From Flavobacterium sp. ALJ2 (GTDB lineage Bacteria; Bacteroidota; Bacteroidia; Flavobacteriales; Flavobacteriaceae): a stretch of DNA of 64,000 nt. Below, one piece after another: positions 17,347-25,359 of the stretch (positions are counted from its first letter, which is position 1; each line of letters opens with the position of its first letter). Location: assembly GCF_015594725.1 (NCBI RefSeq), contig NZ_JADNRC010000002.1, positions 186,001 through 250,000 of the forward strand, in the 5' to 3' direction. The position numbers were made by a program, and so were the translations under genes. The notes beneath the pieces were generated by a model. The model worked only from the letters and a program-made list of their open reading frames with translations, ran no database searches and was not told the origin of the DNA.

Positions 17347-18768
17347 TTATTTTTTTAATTTAAAATTATCGTATTCGTTTAATAATGCTTTCGAAAACAA
17401 ACTTCCTTGTTTTACATATCCATTTTTGGAATAATGTACCCAATCTGGACCTATCAATCCTTCGGCTTTTAATCTTCCGATTTCTTTCATACCTCCAAAT
17501 TCATTATATAGATCCCAAACTGCTAATCCATCTGCCTGAGCTGCTTCGTATATATGCTTTGTATAATCTGCAACAAATGTATTTGGCTTTCTTCCTTTTA
17601 ATAATGATGGCGGTGGCGTCATAACTAGTACAGGAATATGAATATTTTGTGCTTTCAGATTACTTATAAACTCACGTAGTTGTTTTATATAAACTGATGC
17701 CTCTAATCTATCATAGCTTTCGTTGGTTCCCAATGACAGCACAATCATATCTGGGTGCAAAGACTTTAGTTGTTCAAAGAAAACTGGATATTTGTTGTAA
17801 TCGGAAAACTTCGCTCCATTTACCCCTATACCACTATAAATTACTCCTGATGAATTTTTTTCAAGGATCAATCCGTTAAGCTCATACTTTTTAGCATCCT
17901 TATTTGGTATAAGGTAGATTTTATCTAACGCTTTTTCGGTATTGTAGTAATGTGAGAATGAATCTGACTCTATATCTAAAGGAACATATTGTGATTGTGA
18001 GATTGTTTTGGGACGTGTTTCATTTGTTACAATTTTCAATGTCCTTCCTGCTCTAATCACATTCGATTTTAAATGATTGGCTCTCTTTATCTCTGCAATC
18101 GAAACTTTGTATTTATCTGCAATAACCGAAATTGCTTCTCCTTTTTTTATTTTGTGTGTAATTACCTTTCTCTCCGAAGATTGAATCATATTAGTTTGAA
18201 TGCGACTTGCTAAGTCAAACATATGTTGATTTTGTGGTGTAATTATCTTAATTGTATTAAACTTATACACTGGATCTTTTACATTAACCTCAATTACAAA
18301 TCCATCTGTATTCCTCCAAAGTGCAATTCCGCTTAAGCCCATCGGATAATCTTTTACTGGAAGAATATTTCGGTAACTTTCCCAAACTTTATTTGAGCGA
18401 AAACGTTCGTTATAAGAACCATTTGTTTTTGCTAATGAATATGGAAAAATTAGACCTCTTCCTGCATTTCCTAATTCTTTTTGGAGGTTTTTCCGAATTT
18501 CATTTGTCATCAGATCGCTCTGAATGTGCGAATCTCCAATATGAACAATGTTTATTTTATGGTTACTATGATTTTCATTGTCTTTTAATTTCTTAAAGAA
18601 ATCCTCTAATACTTTCGCATTATAAATTTGATTTCCTACTAAAGGCTCTACATCTGTTGTATCTATATTGCTAATCATCTTTTTAGTCATTAAAATTGGC
18701 TCCGCCTTTTGCGCTTTATTATTGGACGCAAAAAGAAGACAACAAAAGAAAAGAATAAGTTTATTCAT
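17347..18768 (-). CDS. exported SGNH/GDSL hydrolase with an internal LysM domain
   Basis: A signal peptide (about 1-19) is followed by a SGNH hydrolase domain: block I HIGDSH (S80), block III LSLGTNES (347-349 GTN) and block V DWVHYS (D442, H445). Between blocks I and III lies a complete LysM module (about 203-247: THKIKKGEAISVIADKYKV, ending with AGRTLKIV). LysM binds N-acetylglucosamine polymers such as peptidoglycan, so the protein is likely a periplasmic partner that acetylates or deacetylates a wall or capsule glycan. It overlaps the upstream gene by 8 bases. The domain insertion is unusual. Confidence 0.88.
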   Translation of the reverse strand: MNKLILFFCCLLFASNNKAQKAEPILMTKKMISNIDTTDVEPLVGNQIYNAKVLEDFFKKLKDNENHSNHKINIVHIGDSHIQSDLMTNEIRKNLQKELGNAGRGLIFPYSLAKTNGSYNERFRSNKVWESYRNILPVKDYPMGLSGIALWRNTDGFVIEVNVKDPVYKFNTIKIITPQNQHMFDLASRIQTNMIQSSERKVITHKIKKGEAISVIADKYKVSIAEIKRANHLKSNVIRAGRTLKIVTNETRPKTISQSQYVPLDIESDSFSHYYNTEKALDKIYLIPNKDAKKYELNGLILEKNSSGVIYSGIGVNGAKFSDYNKYPVFFEQLKSLHPDMIVLSLGTNESYDRLEASVYIKQLREFISNLKAQNIHIPVLVMTPPPSLLKGRKPNTFVADYTKHIYEAAQADGLAVWDLYNEFGGMKEIGRLKAEGLIGPDWVHYSKNGYVKQGSLFSKALLNEYDNFKLKK

Positions 18769-20239
18769 CTACACTATCGTTTATTACAGACATGGAGTCT
18801 GTATTTGTTTTCCTGACTGTTTTTCCTTTTTTTATACCTGCTTCTCTTTTTTCGCGCAAAACTTTATATTGTTCGTATCCTTTATTTAATTGATCATAAA
18901 GTAATCCTCCAATTGCTTTGGCTCCTCGTTGATTAAAATGCGTATAATCTTTATTCGCTTTTGCTGGTGCCTCATCTACCCATTTCACCATTGAACCATC
19001 TCCACCCATCAAGGTATATAAATTTACGAATCCAGATTCTGTTTCCAAAGCATAGCGTTTTTGAGCTTTCATTAAAGGAACAACTGCTGAATCAGTTTTC
19101 ATTTGCATATCATATTTTGTCGATTTATCGGCTGTAGAAATTATCAAAATAGAAACTCCTGGAAAGGATTCTTTTATTTTATTTACAGCTTTAGTCATTC
19201 CTTTTCCGTACCAAGAATAGTTCTTTGTACCATAATTCAAAACGTTAGTTCCGTAATGAAGTATAATCAAGTCATATTTTAAATTAGCATTAAAACTCTG
19301 CATTACATTGGTATCAAAAATAGAAATTGGCATTCCTGAATTTCCCCTTTGTGAGAAGTTGTCCACATGAACTCCCCTTCCATTATCAAAATTGAAGCCA
19401 TAAATTGGAATTGAATCTGCATGAATGAAACTTGCCTTAAATCCTTTTATACTTTTAGAAGTTACTTTTATGGTGTTGACCAAATTATTTGGAGCAAGAT
19501 TTTTGGATATAGTATCTTTACCTATTATAAAATTTACTTTTCCAGATTTTGATGATTTTCCGTAATACAAAGTTGGATTATCCAAGCTAGTCGCAAATTT
19601 GCTTAATCCTGCCTCGTATGAAACCCATGTTGAATTTGACTTATCATTTGCAAAAAAGACATGCCCATTTACTCCAAAAGGACTTATTGGTTTCTTTACA
19701 TTAAGATACGATTGCGCCTTCCAGTTTTTGGAAGATAATGATTTTACAGAAGCTCGTGATGCTGACGACTCTGAAGAAATAGAAACAAATCCAACTCCTG
19801 TTCCTCCAAATCGTTCTTGATAATTATTTCGAACATCTTGTACAATTAGATCTCCATCAGTCATAGAATCGCCATAATATGCAATTCTTACTTTTGCTTC
19901 TGGATTTTTTTCTAATTCATATAATTTATCATAAAAAGAAATTAGGTATTGATATCCTTTATAATCATCAAATGTTTCTGAAGGAAATTCTATTCCTTCA
20001 TTAGAATTAAAAACGATATTTTTCTGTACCTGTTTATCGGCATCAGGGCTACCTTCTTTTTTTGATACGGATTCTTTTTCAAAAGATTCTAAAAGCATGC
20101 TATCTACAAGTACGTTTTTGGAATCTACTTTGCTTTCAGGAAAAATTTTATCTGGCAATATTTGTTTAAAACCAATGAAAGCTACAAATGCTAAAGCTAC
20201 AATTGTAAAAGACTGAAAAAAATAAGATTTTGTATTCAC
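18761..20239 (-). CDS. membrane-anchored SGNH/GDSL hydrolase-like protein
   Basis: An N-terminal membrane segment (about 8-25) anchors a periplasmic domain. The SGNH blocks are YGDSMTDGD (S125), HYGTN (330-332 GTN) and DYTHFN (D431, H434). Residues 150-320 form a beta-rich insert, as in AlgX/AlgJ- or PatB-like partners of MBOAT acyltransferases. It is the first gene of the three-gene operon, preceded by a -7 box at 20320. The C-terminal tail (about 455-492) is charged and probably disordered. Confidence 0.85.
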   Translation of the reverse strand: MNTKSYFFQSFTIVALAFVAFIGFKQILPDKIFPESKVDSKNVLVDSMLLESFEKESVSKKEGSPDADKQVQKNIVFNSNEGIEFPSETFDDYKGYQYLISFYDKLYELEKNPEAKVRIAYYGDSMTDGDLIVQDVRNNYQERFGGTGVGFVSISSESSASRASVKSLSSKNWKAQSYLNVKKPISPFGVNGHVFFANDKSNSTWVSYEAGLSKFATSLDNPTLYYGKSSKSGKVNFIIGKDTISKNLAPNNLVNTIKVTSKSIKGFKASFIHADSIPIYGFNFDNGRGVHVDNFSQRGNSGMPISIFDTNVMQSFNANLKYDLIILHYGTNVLNYGTKNYSWYGKGMTKAVNKIKESFPGVSILIISTADKSTKYDMQMKTDSAVVPLMKAQKRYALETESGFVNLYTLMGGDGSMVKWVDEAPAKANKDYTHFNQRGAKAIGGLLYDQLNKGYEQYKVLREKREAGIKKGKTVRKTNTDSMSVINDSVDE

Positions 20240-20319
20240 TTTTAATTATAAATTTTGAAGAATAAAATTAATAGAAACCTCAAAGTCCAAATTTCTTATT
20301 AATTTAATTAAAACGTTTG

Positions 20320-20327
20320 CAAAGATA
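20320..20327 (-). promoter_or_regulatory. -7 box (TATCTTTG) of the O-acetylation operon
   Basis: The complement of CAAAGATA matches TAnnTTTG, 80 bases upstream of the first SGNH gene. Confidence 0.45.
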
Positions 20328-20377
20328 GAATAAACAATAATCTATTATTCCTTTTTTGCGATTAAATAAAAAATAAA

Positions 20378-20405
20378 AAAGAGGCTAGATAAATCCAGCC
20401 TCTTT
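20378..20405 (-). terminator. terminator downstream of the HmuY-family gene
   Basis: AAAGAGGCT pairs with AGCCTCTTT, with a T-rich 3' side on the minus strand. It separates the haem locus from the acetylation operon. Confidence 0.75.
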
Positions 20406-20505
20406 CCAAAAAAAATAAAAAAAAACCAAGTTAGTGTCTAATTGAATTTAAACATTGTTTTGTTTATATAAGTTGATAAGTCATAACTTATCATTTCATC
20501 TTAAT

Positions 20506-21603
20506 TTATTTTAATAATGCATACTCAAATGACACATTACCTCTTTCTCCTGCAGTATTTGTCATAGTAAGGAAGTTAACTTTATAATAATTCCCATCTA
20601 TATCTTTAATTACATAAAAACGGTCTGTTTTAATACTTGGCAATGACCCATTTTGACCCCCACCTTTTCTCCAGTTAGCACCAATAATTCTTTGATCAGT
20701 TGTTGATTTTATAAAATCAGTTTCAACAACTTTTGCTTTTGTAAAATCTGCATAAGAACCACCACTTGCAACTAAAACCTGATACACTTGAGTTCCTCCT
20801 TTCATATTTGATACGATGAAATCAGAAAAACCATAACTTACATCACCTTTTCCTCCATTGAAATAATTTGTAAAAGTCGTAAAATTCAAATCCCATTTTG
20901 CTTTTTCTGGTTCTACAGAAACTGTATTTCCTGAAATCAAACTAAAAAATGTAAAATTGAAAGCTGCATTTTTAGATATTATTTTTTCTATAAAAGTTAC
21001 AGAAGCTAAATCGGCATATTGAATTTTATATCCATTACCATTTCTTAAAATTCTAATTTTTTTCCATCCTCTTGCAGCTCCATCTACACTAACATTACCA
21101 ATACCTGGTTTTTCTGTTCCAATTGCTGCTCCAAGATTTACTAAATACACTTTGTTATCTGCATCAGTAGCAGATACCTCTGCCATTGCTGTTCCAATTC
21201 CTGCTCCAGCTCCAGCTAAAACTCCTGTAGGATTATCTACATAACCATTAGACGCTGCAGTTTCTCCTTGTCCAACGGTCACATCAAGATTAATCTCTTG
21301 TTTTAAAGTTATATCTGAAGTTTCTAATTTCTTCACAGCCATTTTAAGAGATCCATTGATAGTAACTCTAAAATCTGAACCACTAGAAAATCCTAAATCC
21401 CATGTTGCTCTATTCACCGACTCTATCTTTCCTGTACTTAAGTCTACAAAAACCTGATTTGGTTGATTTGGCCCGCCCACACTTGGCTGTAATACTTGCC
21501 CAACAGAAGGACCAACAGGTATAGTTGTATCATTGTTGTCATCGCTTGAACAAGATCCAAGTGTCAATAATGCGAATGATAATAGTAAAAATGTCTTTTT
21601 CAT
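20506..21603 (-). CDS. HmuY-family haem-binding lipoprotein
   Basis: A lipoprotein signal (LLTLGSCSSDD, acylated C18) is followed by a beta-rich HmuY-type domain. The domain has the family opening VFVDLSTGK and the repeated WDLGF / WDLNFTTF strands. HmuY proteins capture haem at the cell surface and deliver it to a TonB receptor. The receptor gene lies 17 bases upstream, so the two are cotranscribed. At 365 residues it is longer than P. gingivalis HmuY (about 216), which suggests two related lobes. Haem binding itself is inferred from family and context. Confidence 0.85.
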   Translation of the reverse strand: MKKTFLLLSFALLTLGSCSSDDNNDTTIPVGPSVGQVLQPSVGGPNQPNQVFVDLSTGKIESVNRATWDLGFSSGSDFRVTINGSLKMAVKKLETSDITLKQEINLDVTVGQGETAASNGYVDNPTGVLAGAGAGIGTAMAEVSATDADNKVYLVNLGAAIGTEKPGIGNVSVDGAARGWKKIRILRNGNGYKIQYADLASVTFIEKIISKNAAFNFTFFSLISGNTVSVEPEKAKWDLNFTTFTNYFNGGKGDVSYGFSDFIVSNMKGGTQVYQVLVASGGSYADFTKAKVVETDFIKSTTDQRIIGANWRKGGGQNGSLPSIKTDRFYVIKDIDGNYYKVNFLTMTNTAGERGNVSFEYALLK

Positions 21604-21620
21604 TGTATTTGATTTTATAT

Positions 21621-23738
21621 TTAAAGATTAAGGTTATATGCTAATTTTATAAAATATGAGCGTCCATAGGCAAGCATCAAATCAGAAGGTCCTGCATGCC
21701 CAGCAGATTGACTTGTTTTGGTCTGATTAACATTAGTTACATTACATATGTTTCTAGCTCCAATTGTAGCTTCTAACTGGTTTTGTAAAAAAGTTTTTCG
21801 AAGAGATGCATCAAGCCAATTACTCGCTGATATATCCGATATCACATAGGCTGAAGTTGTCTCTATAAATTGTTGTGATTTTCCGTTGTATTTATAATAA
21901 GCAGAAAGAGTTGTCCCCCATTTTGGTATTAAATAAGAAACACTACTATTTATGTTAAATGAGTATAAAAATTTATCATCTGAAGAAAACTTTTGATTCT
22001 CTATTTTACGAGAAACACCAACCAAAGATGCCCCAAAATTGAATGTCAAATTATCTATTTTGAATTTATTCATTGTCGATAAATTCCACATTTTGTATTT
22101 ACTAATATTAAAATATTGATATTCTGGATTTCCTGTATCTGGATTAAATCTTACCAAGGCCATATCAATTCGATCATTTACATCAAGAAAACTTCCTGCT
22201 AACGTATTCGATATTTGTAAACCTGAAACTAAAAACGATGTCTTTTTTAAACTGGCTTCAAAAGAATTACTAGTTTCTGGAATAAGCTTTTCATTTCCAA
22301 TAAAAAAATGTCCATCAAAAATTAATTTTGAATACAACTCTTCAAAAGTTGGAGTTCTAAATGAAGTCCCATATGAACCTCTAAGTTCAACTCCCTTATC
22401 AAATAAATACCTTAAACCTAGTGATGATGCATATTGATCCTTAAACTTTGATTGAGCTGAAAAACGCAATCCTGGACGAATAGACAATTTTTCGGTTGCT
22501 TTGATTTCTGAGGAAGCAAAAAAATCATAGTTCTCGAGTCTTTTACGAACTGCAGAAAACTTATTACTTGCTTCCTGAACCAATGAATGGCCTTGATTGT
22601 TTACAAACTCATAACCTAATTGCAAATCAACTTTTTTGTCTGAGAAAAAATTACTCAAAGTTCCTGTTGAATAAAGAACTTCCATCGATTGATCCTTAGT
22701 AGTTATATTACTTCCTTCATTCTTGGTAAATAAATAATATTTAAAATCTTCAACATCTCTTTGTTGTTTTTGATGCGAAAGTGAAACATTATAATTCAAT
22801 TGTGAAAACAATTTACCAGTAGCATTTAAATTATGAAAATACCTATTCGTAAAATATCTTTTATCATCTGAGTATCTATATGAACCTAATGCTGGATCAT
22901 ATTGTGATTGTACTGTAGTATTATAGTAATCTACATCTTCCTTCAAATATTCGAATTTATAGAAAAAGCGAAAATTATTTTTATGATAAGCGAGTAAAGC
23001 GGTACTGTTTAGTTGTTCTTTCGGTAGCCATCTATATCCACGAGACTGATCATTTTCAATATAATCTTTTCCTTTTTTATCATCTAGAAAGCCTCTAAAG
23101 TCATTTCGATTAGCTCCTAAACTTACAAACCAGTTTTCATTAAATGTGCGAGAAAGTTTAAGTGATTGTATATGGCGTCCTTCATTAAAAAGTGCATATT
23201 CATCTTTAACTGTTTCCTCTTGTACTGAAGCTGTCATACTCCATTTATATTTTGAAGATTTTTTTGTAATTATATTTAAAACTCCACTAACAGCATTACC
23301 GCCATAAGCAACTCCCATTGAGCCTTCTACAATTTCTATTTGCTCGACATCATTTAAGTTAATCTGAGATAAATCAGTATTATTTCCCAAACCAGCTTCA
23401 TTTACCAAAGGAACATTATCTACCAAAATCTTAAAATACTGAGCATCTAATCCAAACAATGATACTGTAGAACGCCCACTTGTTCCGCTTGGCCTTACAT
23501 TAATATTCAAATACTGATTTAAAACATCTGATAAATTGTTGGCGGCCAAATTCTGAATGTCTTTATTTGAAATAATTCGCACATTAAATACCGACTTCTT
23601 TATAGATTGTGGTTCGAACTGCCCAGTAACAACAACTTCTGACAATTCGTTGGTACGAATACTATCTTTTTTCTTTTGCTGAGCTGAAAGCGTTTTACAA
23701 AATACAAGGGTAACAAATAGGATGATTTTGATTTTCAT
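21621..23738 (-). CDS. TonB-dependent outer-membrane receptor, HmuR-like
   Basis: A signal peptide (1-19) leads into the TonB box region and a plug domain (about 45-155; IEIVEGSMGVAYGGNAVSGV), then a 22-stranded barrel. The final residue is leucine preceded by YNLNL, a usual barrel end. The barrel contains FRTPTFEELYS. A length of 705 residues fits haem or siderophore receptors without the SusC-type N-terminal extension. Cotranscription with the HmuY-family lipoprotein points to haem as substrate, but this is inference. Confidence 0.9.
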   Translation of the reverse strand: MKIKIILFVTLVFCKTLSAQQKKKDSIRTNELSEVVVTGQFEPQSIKKSVFNVRIISNKDIQNLAANNLSDVLNQYLNINVRPSGTSGRSTVSLFGLDAQYFKILVDNVPLVNEAGLGNNTDLSQINLNDVEQIEIVEGSMGVAYGGNAVSGVLNIITKKSSKYKWSMTASVQEETVKDEYALFNEGRHIQSLKLSRTFNENWFVSLGANRNDFRGFLDDKKGKDYIENDQSRGYRWLPKEQLNSTALLAYHKNNFRFFYKFEYLKEDVDYYNTTVQSQYDPALGSYRYSDDKRYFTNRYFHNLNATGKLFSQLNYNVSLSHQKQQRDVEDFKYYLFTKNEGSNITTKDQSMEVLYSTGTLSNFFSDKKVDLQLGYEFVNNQGHSLVQEASNKFSAVRKRLENYDFFASSEIKATEKLSIRPGLRFSAQSKFKDQYASSLGLRYLFDKGVELRGSYGTSFRTPTFEELYSKLIFDGHFFIGNEKLIPETSNSFEASLKKTSFLVSGLQISNTLAGSFLDVNDRIDMALVRFNPDTGNPEYQYFNISKYKMWNLSTMNKFKIDNLTFNFGASLVGVSRKIENQKFSSDDKFLYSFNINSSVSYLIPKWGTTLSAYYKYNGKSQQFIETTSAYVISDISASNWLDASLRKTFLQNQLEATIGARNICNVTNVNQTKTSQSAGHAGPSDLMLAYGRSYFIKLAYNLNL

Positions 23739-23766
23739 TAGTCTTAATTGGTCTTAATAATCTTTG

Positions 23767-23774
23767 CAAATATA
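23767..23774 (-). promoter_or_regulatory. -7 box (TATATTTG) of the haem receptor operon
   Basis: The complement of CAAATATA matches the consensus 28 bases upstream of the receptor start. It faces an identical box on the other strand at 23807. Confidence 0.55.
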
Positions 23775-23806
23775 TAATTATTTTTATTCAATCTAAATAA
23801 AATTTA

Positions 23807-23814
23807 TATATTTG
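23807..23814 (+). promoter_or_regulatory. -7 box (TATATTTG) of the DUF6607 gene
   Basis: This consensus TAnnTTTG lies 31 bases before the ATG and mirrors the box of the divergent receptor operon. The 32 bases between the two boxes could hold a shared operator. No Fur box was recognised with confidence. Confidence 0.55.
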
Positions 23815-23845
23815 CTGAAATTTTTTAAATCAAAAAAAACTAGTT

Positions 23846-24754
23846 ATGATTACAAAAACCTTCTGTTTATCAGCCATTATGGTGTTATCAGTAAATTTTG
23901 GATTTAGTCAGGAATCTAAAAAACAACAAGACATTAAATCGATAAAATCGATGTGTGGTTGTTATGAAGTTAAATTTAATTTTATAGAAACTTTTAAGTA
24001 CCCTAAAGACACTCTTACTTACAAACCTTCTGAAACAAAACACGAATCTGCTTTAGAGTGGGTAGAGTTATTAGAAGATACTCCTAACAAGATTGCAATG
24101 CAGCACTTATTAATCGTAAGTGATGATATGATTATTAAACACTGGAGACAAGATTGGTTATATGAAAATACAGACTTGTATTTATTTGATAAAGGAACTT
24201 CTTGGAAATATAAAAAATTAGATAAAAAAGACGTAAAAGGACAATGGTCTCAAAAAGTATATCAAGTAGATGATAGTCCAAGATATGAAGGTTCTTCTTC
24301 ATGGGTACATGTAGATGGACAAGATTACTGGGTAAATACTACCGATGCTCCGCTACCTCGTAGAGAACAAACAAAACGTAATGATTATAATGTTCTAAAA
24401 AGAAGAAACATTCATGAAATTACTGCTACTGGATGGAATCATGAGCAAGATAACGACAAATTAATTCGCGGTGATAGCGGAAAAGATATTTTGTTGGCAC
24501 AAGAAAAAGGAATGGATGTGTACACTAAAGTTGCAGACATTAAATGTATCGCTGGGCAAAAATGGTGGAAGGAAAACAATGCTCTTTGGAAAAATGTTCG
24601 TGATAAATGGCAAACGCTGTTTGACAGACATCAAGACTTAAACTTAGAAGCTAAAGTAGAAAGAAAAGCACTTTATTCTCTTTTGTTTGATCTAAAACCA
24701 ACCGCTACAAAAGCAGAGACAGATGCAATCATCAATAAATTTGTGAAAAAATAA
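23846..24754 (+). CDS. DUF6607-family exported protein
   Basis: A signal peptide (1-20) precedes a soluble domain of about 280 residues with the family features MCGCYEVKFNF near the N-terminus, AMQHLLIV, and the Trp-rich WSQKVYQVDDSPRYEGSS. The biochemical function is unknown. It diverges from the HmuY/receptor operon and shares its 107-base promoter region, so a link with haem uptake is plausible. The pair of cysteines in CGC could bind a ligand or form a disulfide. The family name is recalled from Bacteroidota annotation. Confidence 0.75.
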   Translation: MITKTFCLSAIMVLSVNFGFSQESKKQQDIKSIKSMCGCYEVKFNFIETFKYPKDTLTYKPSETKHESALEWVELLEDTPNKIAMQHLLIVSDDMIIKHWRQDWLYENTDLYLFDKGTSWKYKKLDKKDVKGQWSQKVYQVDDSPRYEGSSSWVHVDGQDYWVNTTDAPLPRREQTKRNDYNVLKRRNIHEITATGWNHEQDNDKLIRGDSGKDILLAQEKGMDVYTKVADIKCIAGQKWWKENNALWKNVRDKWQTLFDRHQDLNLEAKVERKALYSLLFDLKPTATKAETDAIINKFVKK

Positions 24755-24774
24755 AATATTTTGTGTTAGTTATA

Positions 24775-24812
24775 AAAAAGGAAGCTGTCTATTTTTAGAC
24801 AGCTTCCTTTTT
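24775..24812 (+). terminator. rho-independent terminator after DUF6607
   Basis: GGAAGCTGTCT and AGACAGCTTCC form a perfect 11-bp stem flanked by A and T runs. Confidence 0.85.
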
Positions 24813-24898
24813 GTTATGCTAGTCTATGAAAACTATTATCGGTGCCAAAAACAGGAAACATAAACATAGAAGTTAGGAAGTGATTAGCCCAATTATTT

Positions 24899-24926
24899 TT
24901 GATTGCACGGGTTTTTGTTATATTTG
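24899..24926 (+). promoter_or_regulatory. perfect Bacteroidota sigma-A promoter
   Basis: TTG (24899-24901), a 17-base spacer and TATATTTG (24919-24926) match the TTG-N17-TAnnTTTG consensus exactly. Transcription should begin near 24932, before the structured RNA. Confidence 0.75.
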
Positions 24927-24931
24927 CAGTC

Positions 24932-25049
24932 CTAAATAACTGAATTATGACTTTACAAAAATTACCCCGTGTGGAATGGTGGCGATATCCGAAAGGTTCG
25001 CAACGTCTCAGTTGACGTAGGACACCTAAACTACACGGGTTTTATATTT
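24932..25049 (+). ncRNA. candidate structured leader RNA or small RNA
   Basis: A compact fold can be drawn by eye. The outer stem is CCCGTGT (24966-24972) with ACACGGG (25033-25039). The second is GGTG (24978-24981) with CACC (25023-25026). A third stem, GCGA (24982-24985) with TCGC (24998-25001), is capped by CC-GAAA-GG, a GNRA tetraloop. The fourth is ACGTC (25003-25007) with GACGT (25014-25018). Together they make a closed three-way junction, and the outer stem is followed by TTTTATATTT, which could terminate transcription. I do not recognise a known riboswitch or ribozyme class. Function is unknown; it may be an attenuator for the downstream small gene. Confidence 0.5.
24947..25015 (+). 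CDS. possible 22-residue leader peptide
   Basis: The ATG lies 15 bases after the predicted transcription start and opens a 22-codon frame, ending at TGA 25013-25015. It begins MTLQKLPRVEWWRYPKG and has tandem Trp codons. The coding sequence runs through stems 1 to 4 of the RNA candidate, and the stop is inside the fourth stem. The ATG context is nearly identical to that of the next gene because it lies in the direct repeat. It could instead be a chance frame inside an RNA gene. Confidence 0.3.
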   Translation: MTLQKLPRVEWWRYPKGSQRLS

Positions 25050-25065
25050 CCTAAATAACTGAGTT

Positions 25066-25305
25066 ATGAACACAAAACACACACTAGCGACAAGCTACAA
25101 TCCTGAAAAACTTACTGAATTTTTTAATAAGGACATTTCTCCCGAAACTATGGCTAAATTGATTCGCAACCTAAACTACGTAATCACATTAACCTTAATT
25201 AGAAGAAATGAAACATTAGAATTTCATAACAAAGAATTAGACCACGGTTTTTATTGGCTAAATGAATTAGCCGAAATTCTAAACCCCTATTTTAATATTG
25301 ATTAA
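25066..25305 (+). CDS. small hypothetical protein (79 aa)
   Basis: This is a cytosolic-looking, mostly helical protein with no signal peptide, membrane segment or cysteine. It contains PEKLTEFFNKDISPETMAKL and HGFYWLNELAEILNP. I do not recognise a family. It is preceded by the structured RNA and by the second copy of the direct repeat, and is followed directly by a terminator. It thus appears to be the only downstream gene controlled by the promoter at 24899. The start is placed at the ATG inside the repeat. Confidence 0.65.
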   Translation: MNTKHTLATSYNPEKLTEFFNKDISPETMAKLIRNLNYVITLTLIRRNETLEFHNKELDHGFYWLNELAEILNPYFNID

Positions 25306-25307
25306 AC

Positions 25308-25338
25308 AAAAAAAGGCTGTCATAGACAGCCTTTTTTT
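25308..25338. terminator. hairpin terminator between the small gene and argS
   Basis: GGCTGTC and GACAGCC form a tight stem with a 3-base loop, flanked by an A run and a T run. It serves both convergent genes. Confidence 0.85.
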
Positions 25339-25359
25339 GTGCTCAGATTTCTGATATTT

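Larger units (their letters stand above)
24905..25069 (+). repeat. direct repeats flanking the structured RNA
   Basis: CCTAAATAACTGAATTATGA (24931-24950) recurs as CCTAAATAACTGAGTTATGA (25050-25069), 19 of 20 bases identical. Going left, both copies also share CACGGGTTTT and ATATTT (24906-24925 against 25034-25049). Each copy ends in an ATG. It looks like a duplicated promoter/leader segment with the structured element between the copies. Confidence 0.75.

Noticed and set aside
24961..25045. Structured element as a degenerate tRNA
   Set aside because: The acceptor-like stem is 7 bp, but the arm just before its 3' strand lacks the T-arm GTTCGA pattern, and no anticodon arm of 5 bp with a 7-base loop can be placed.
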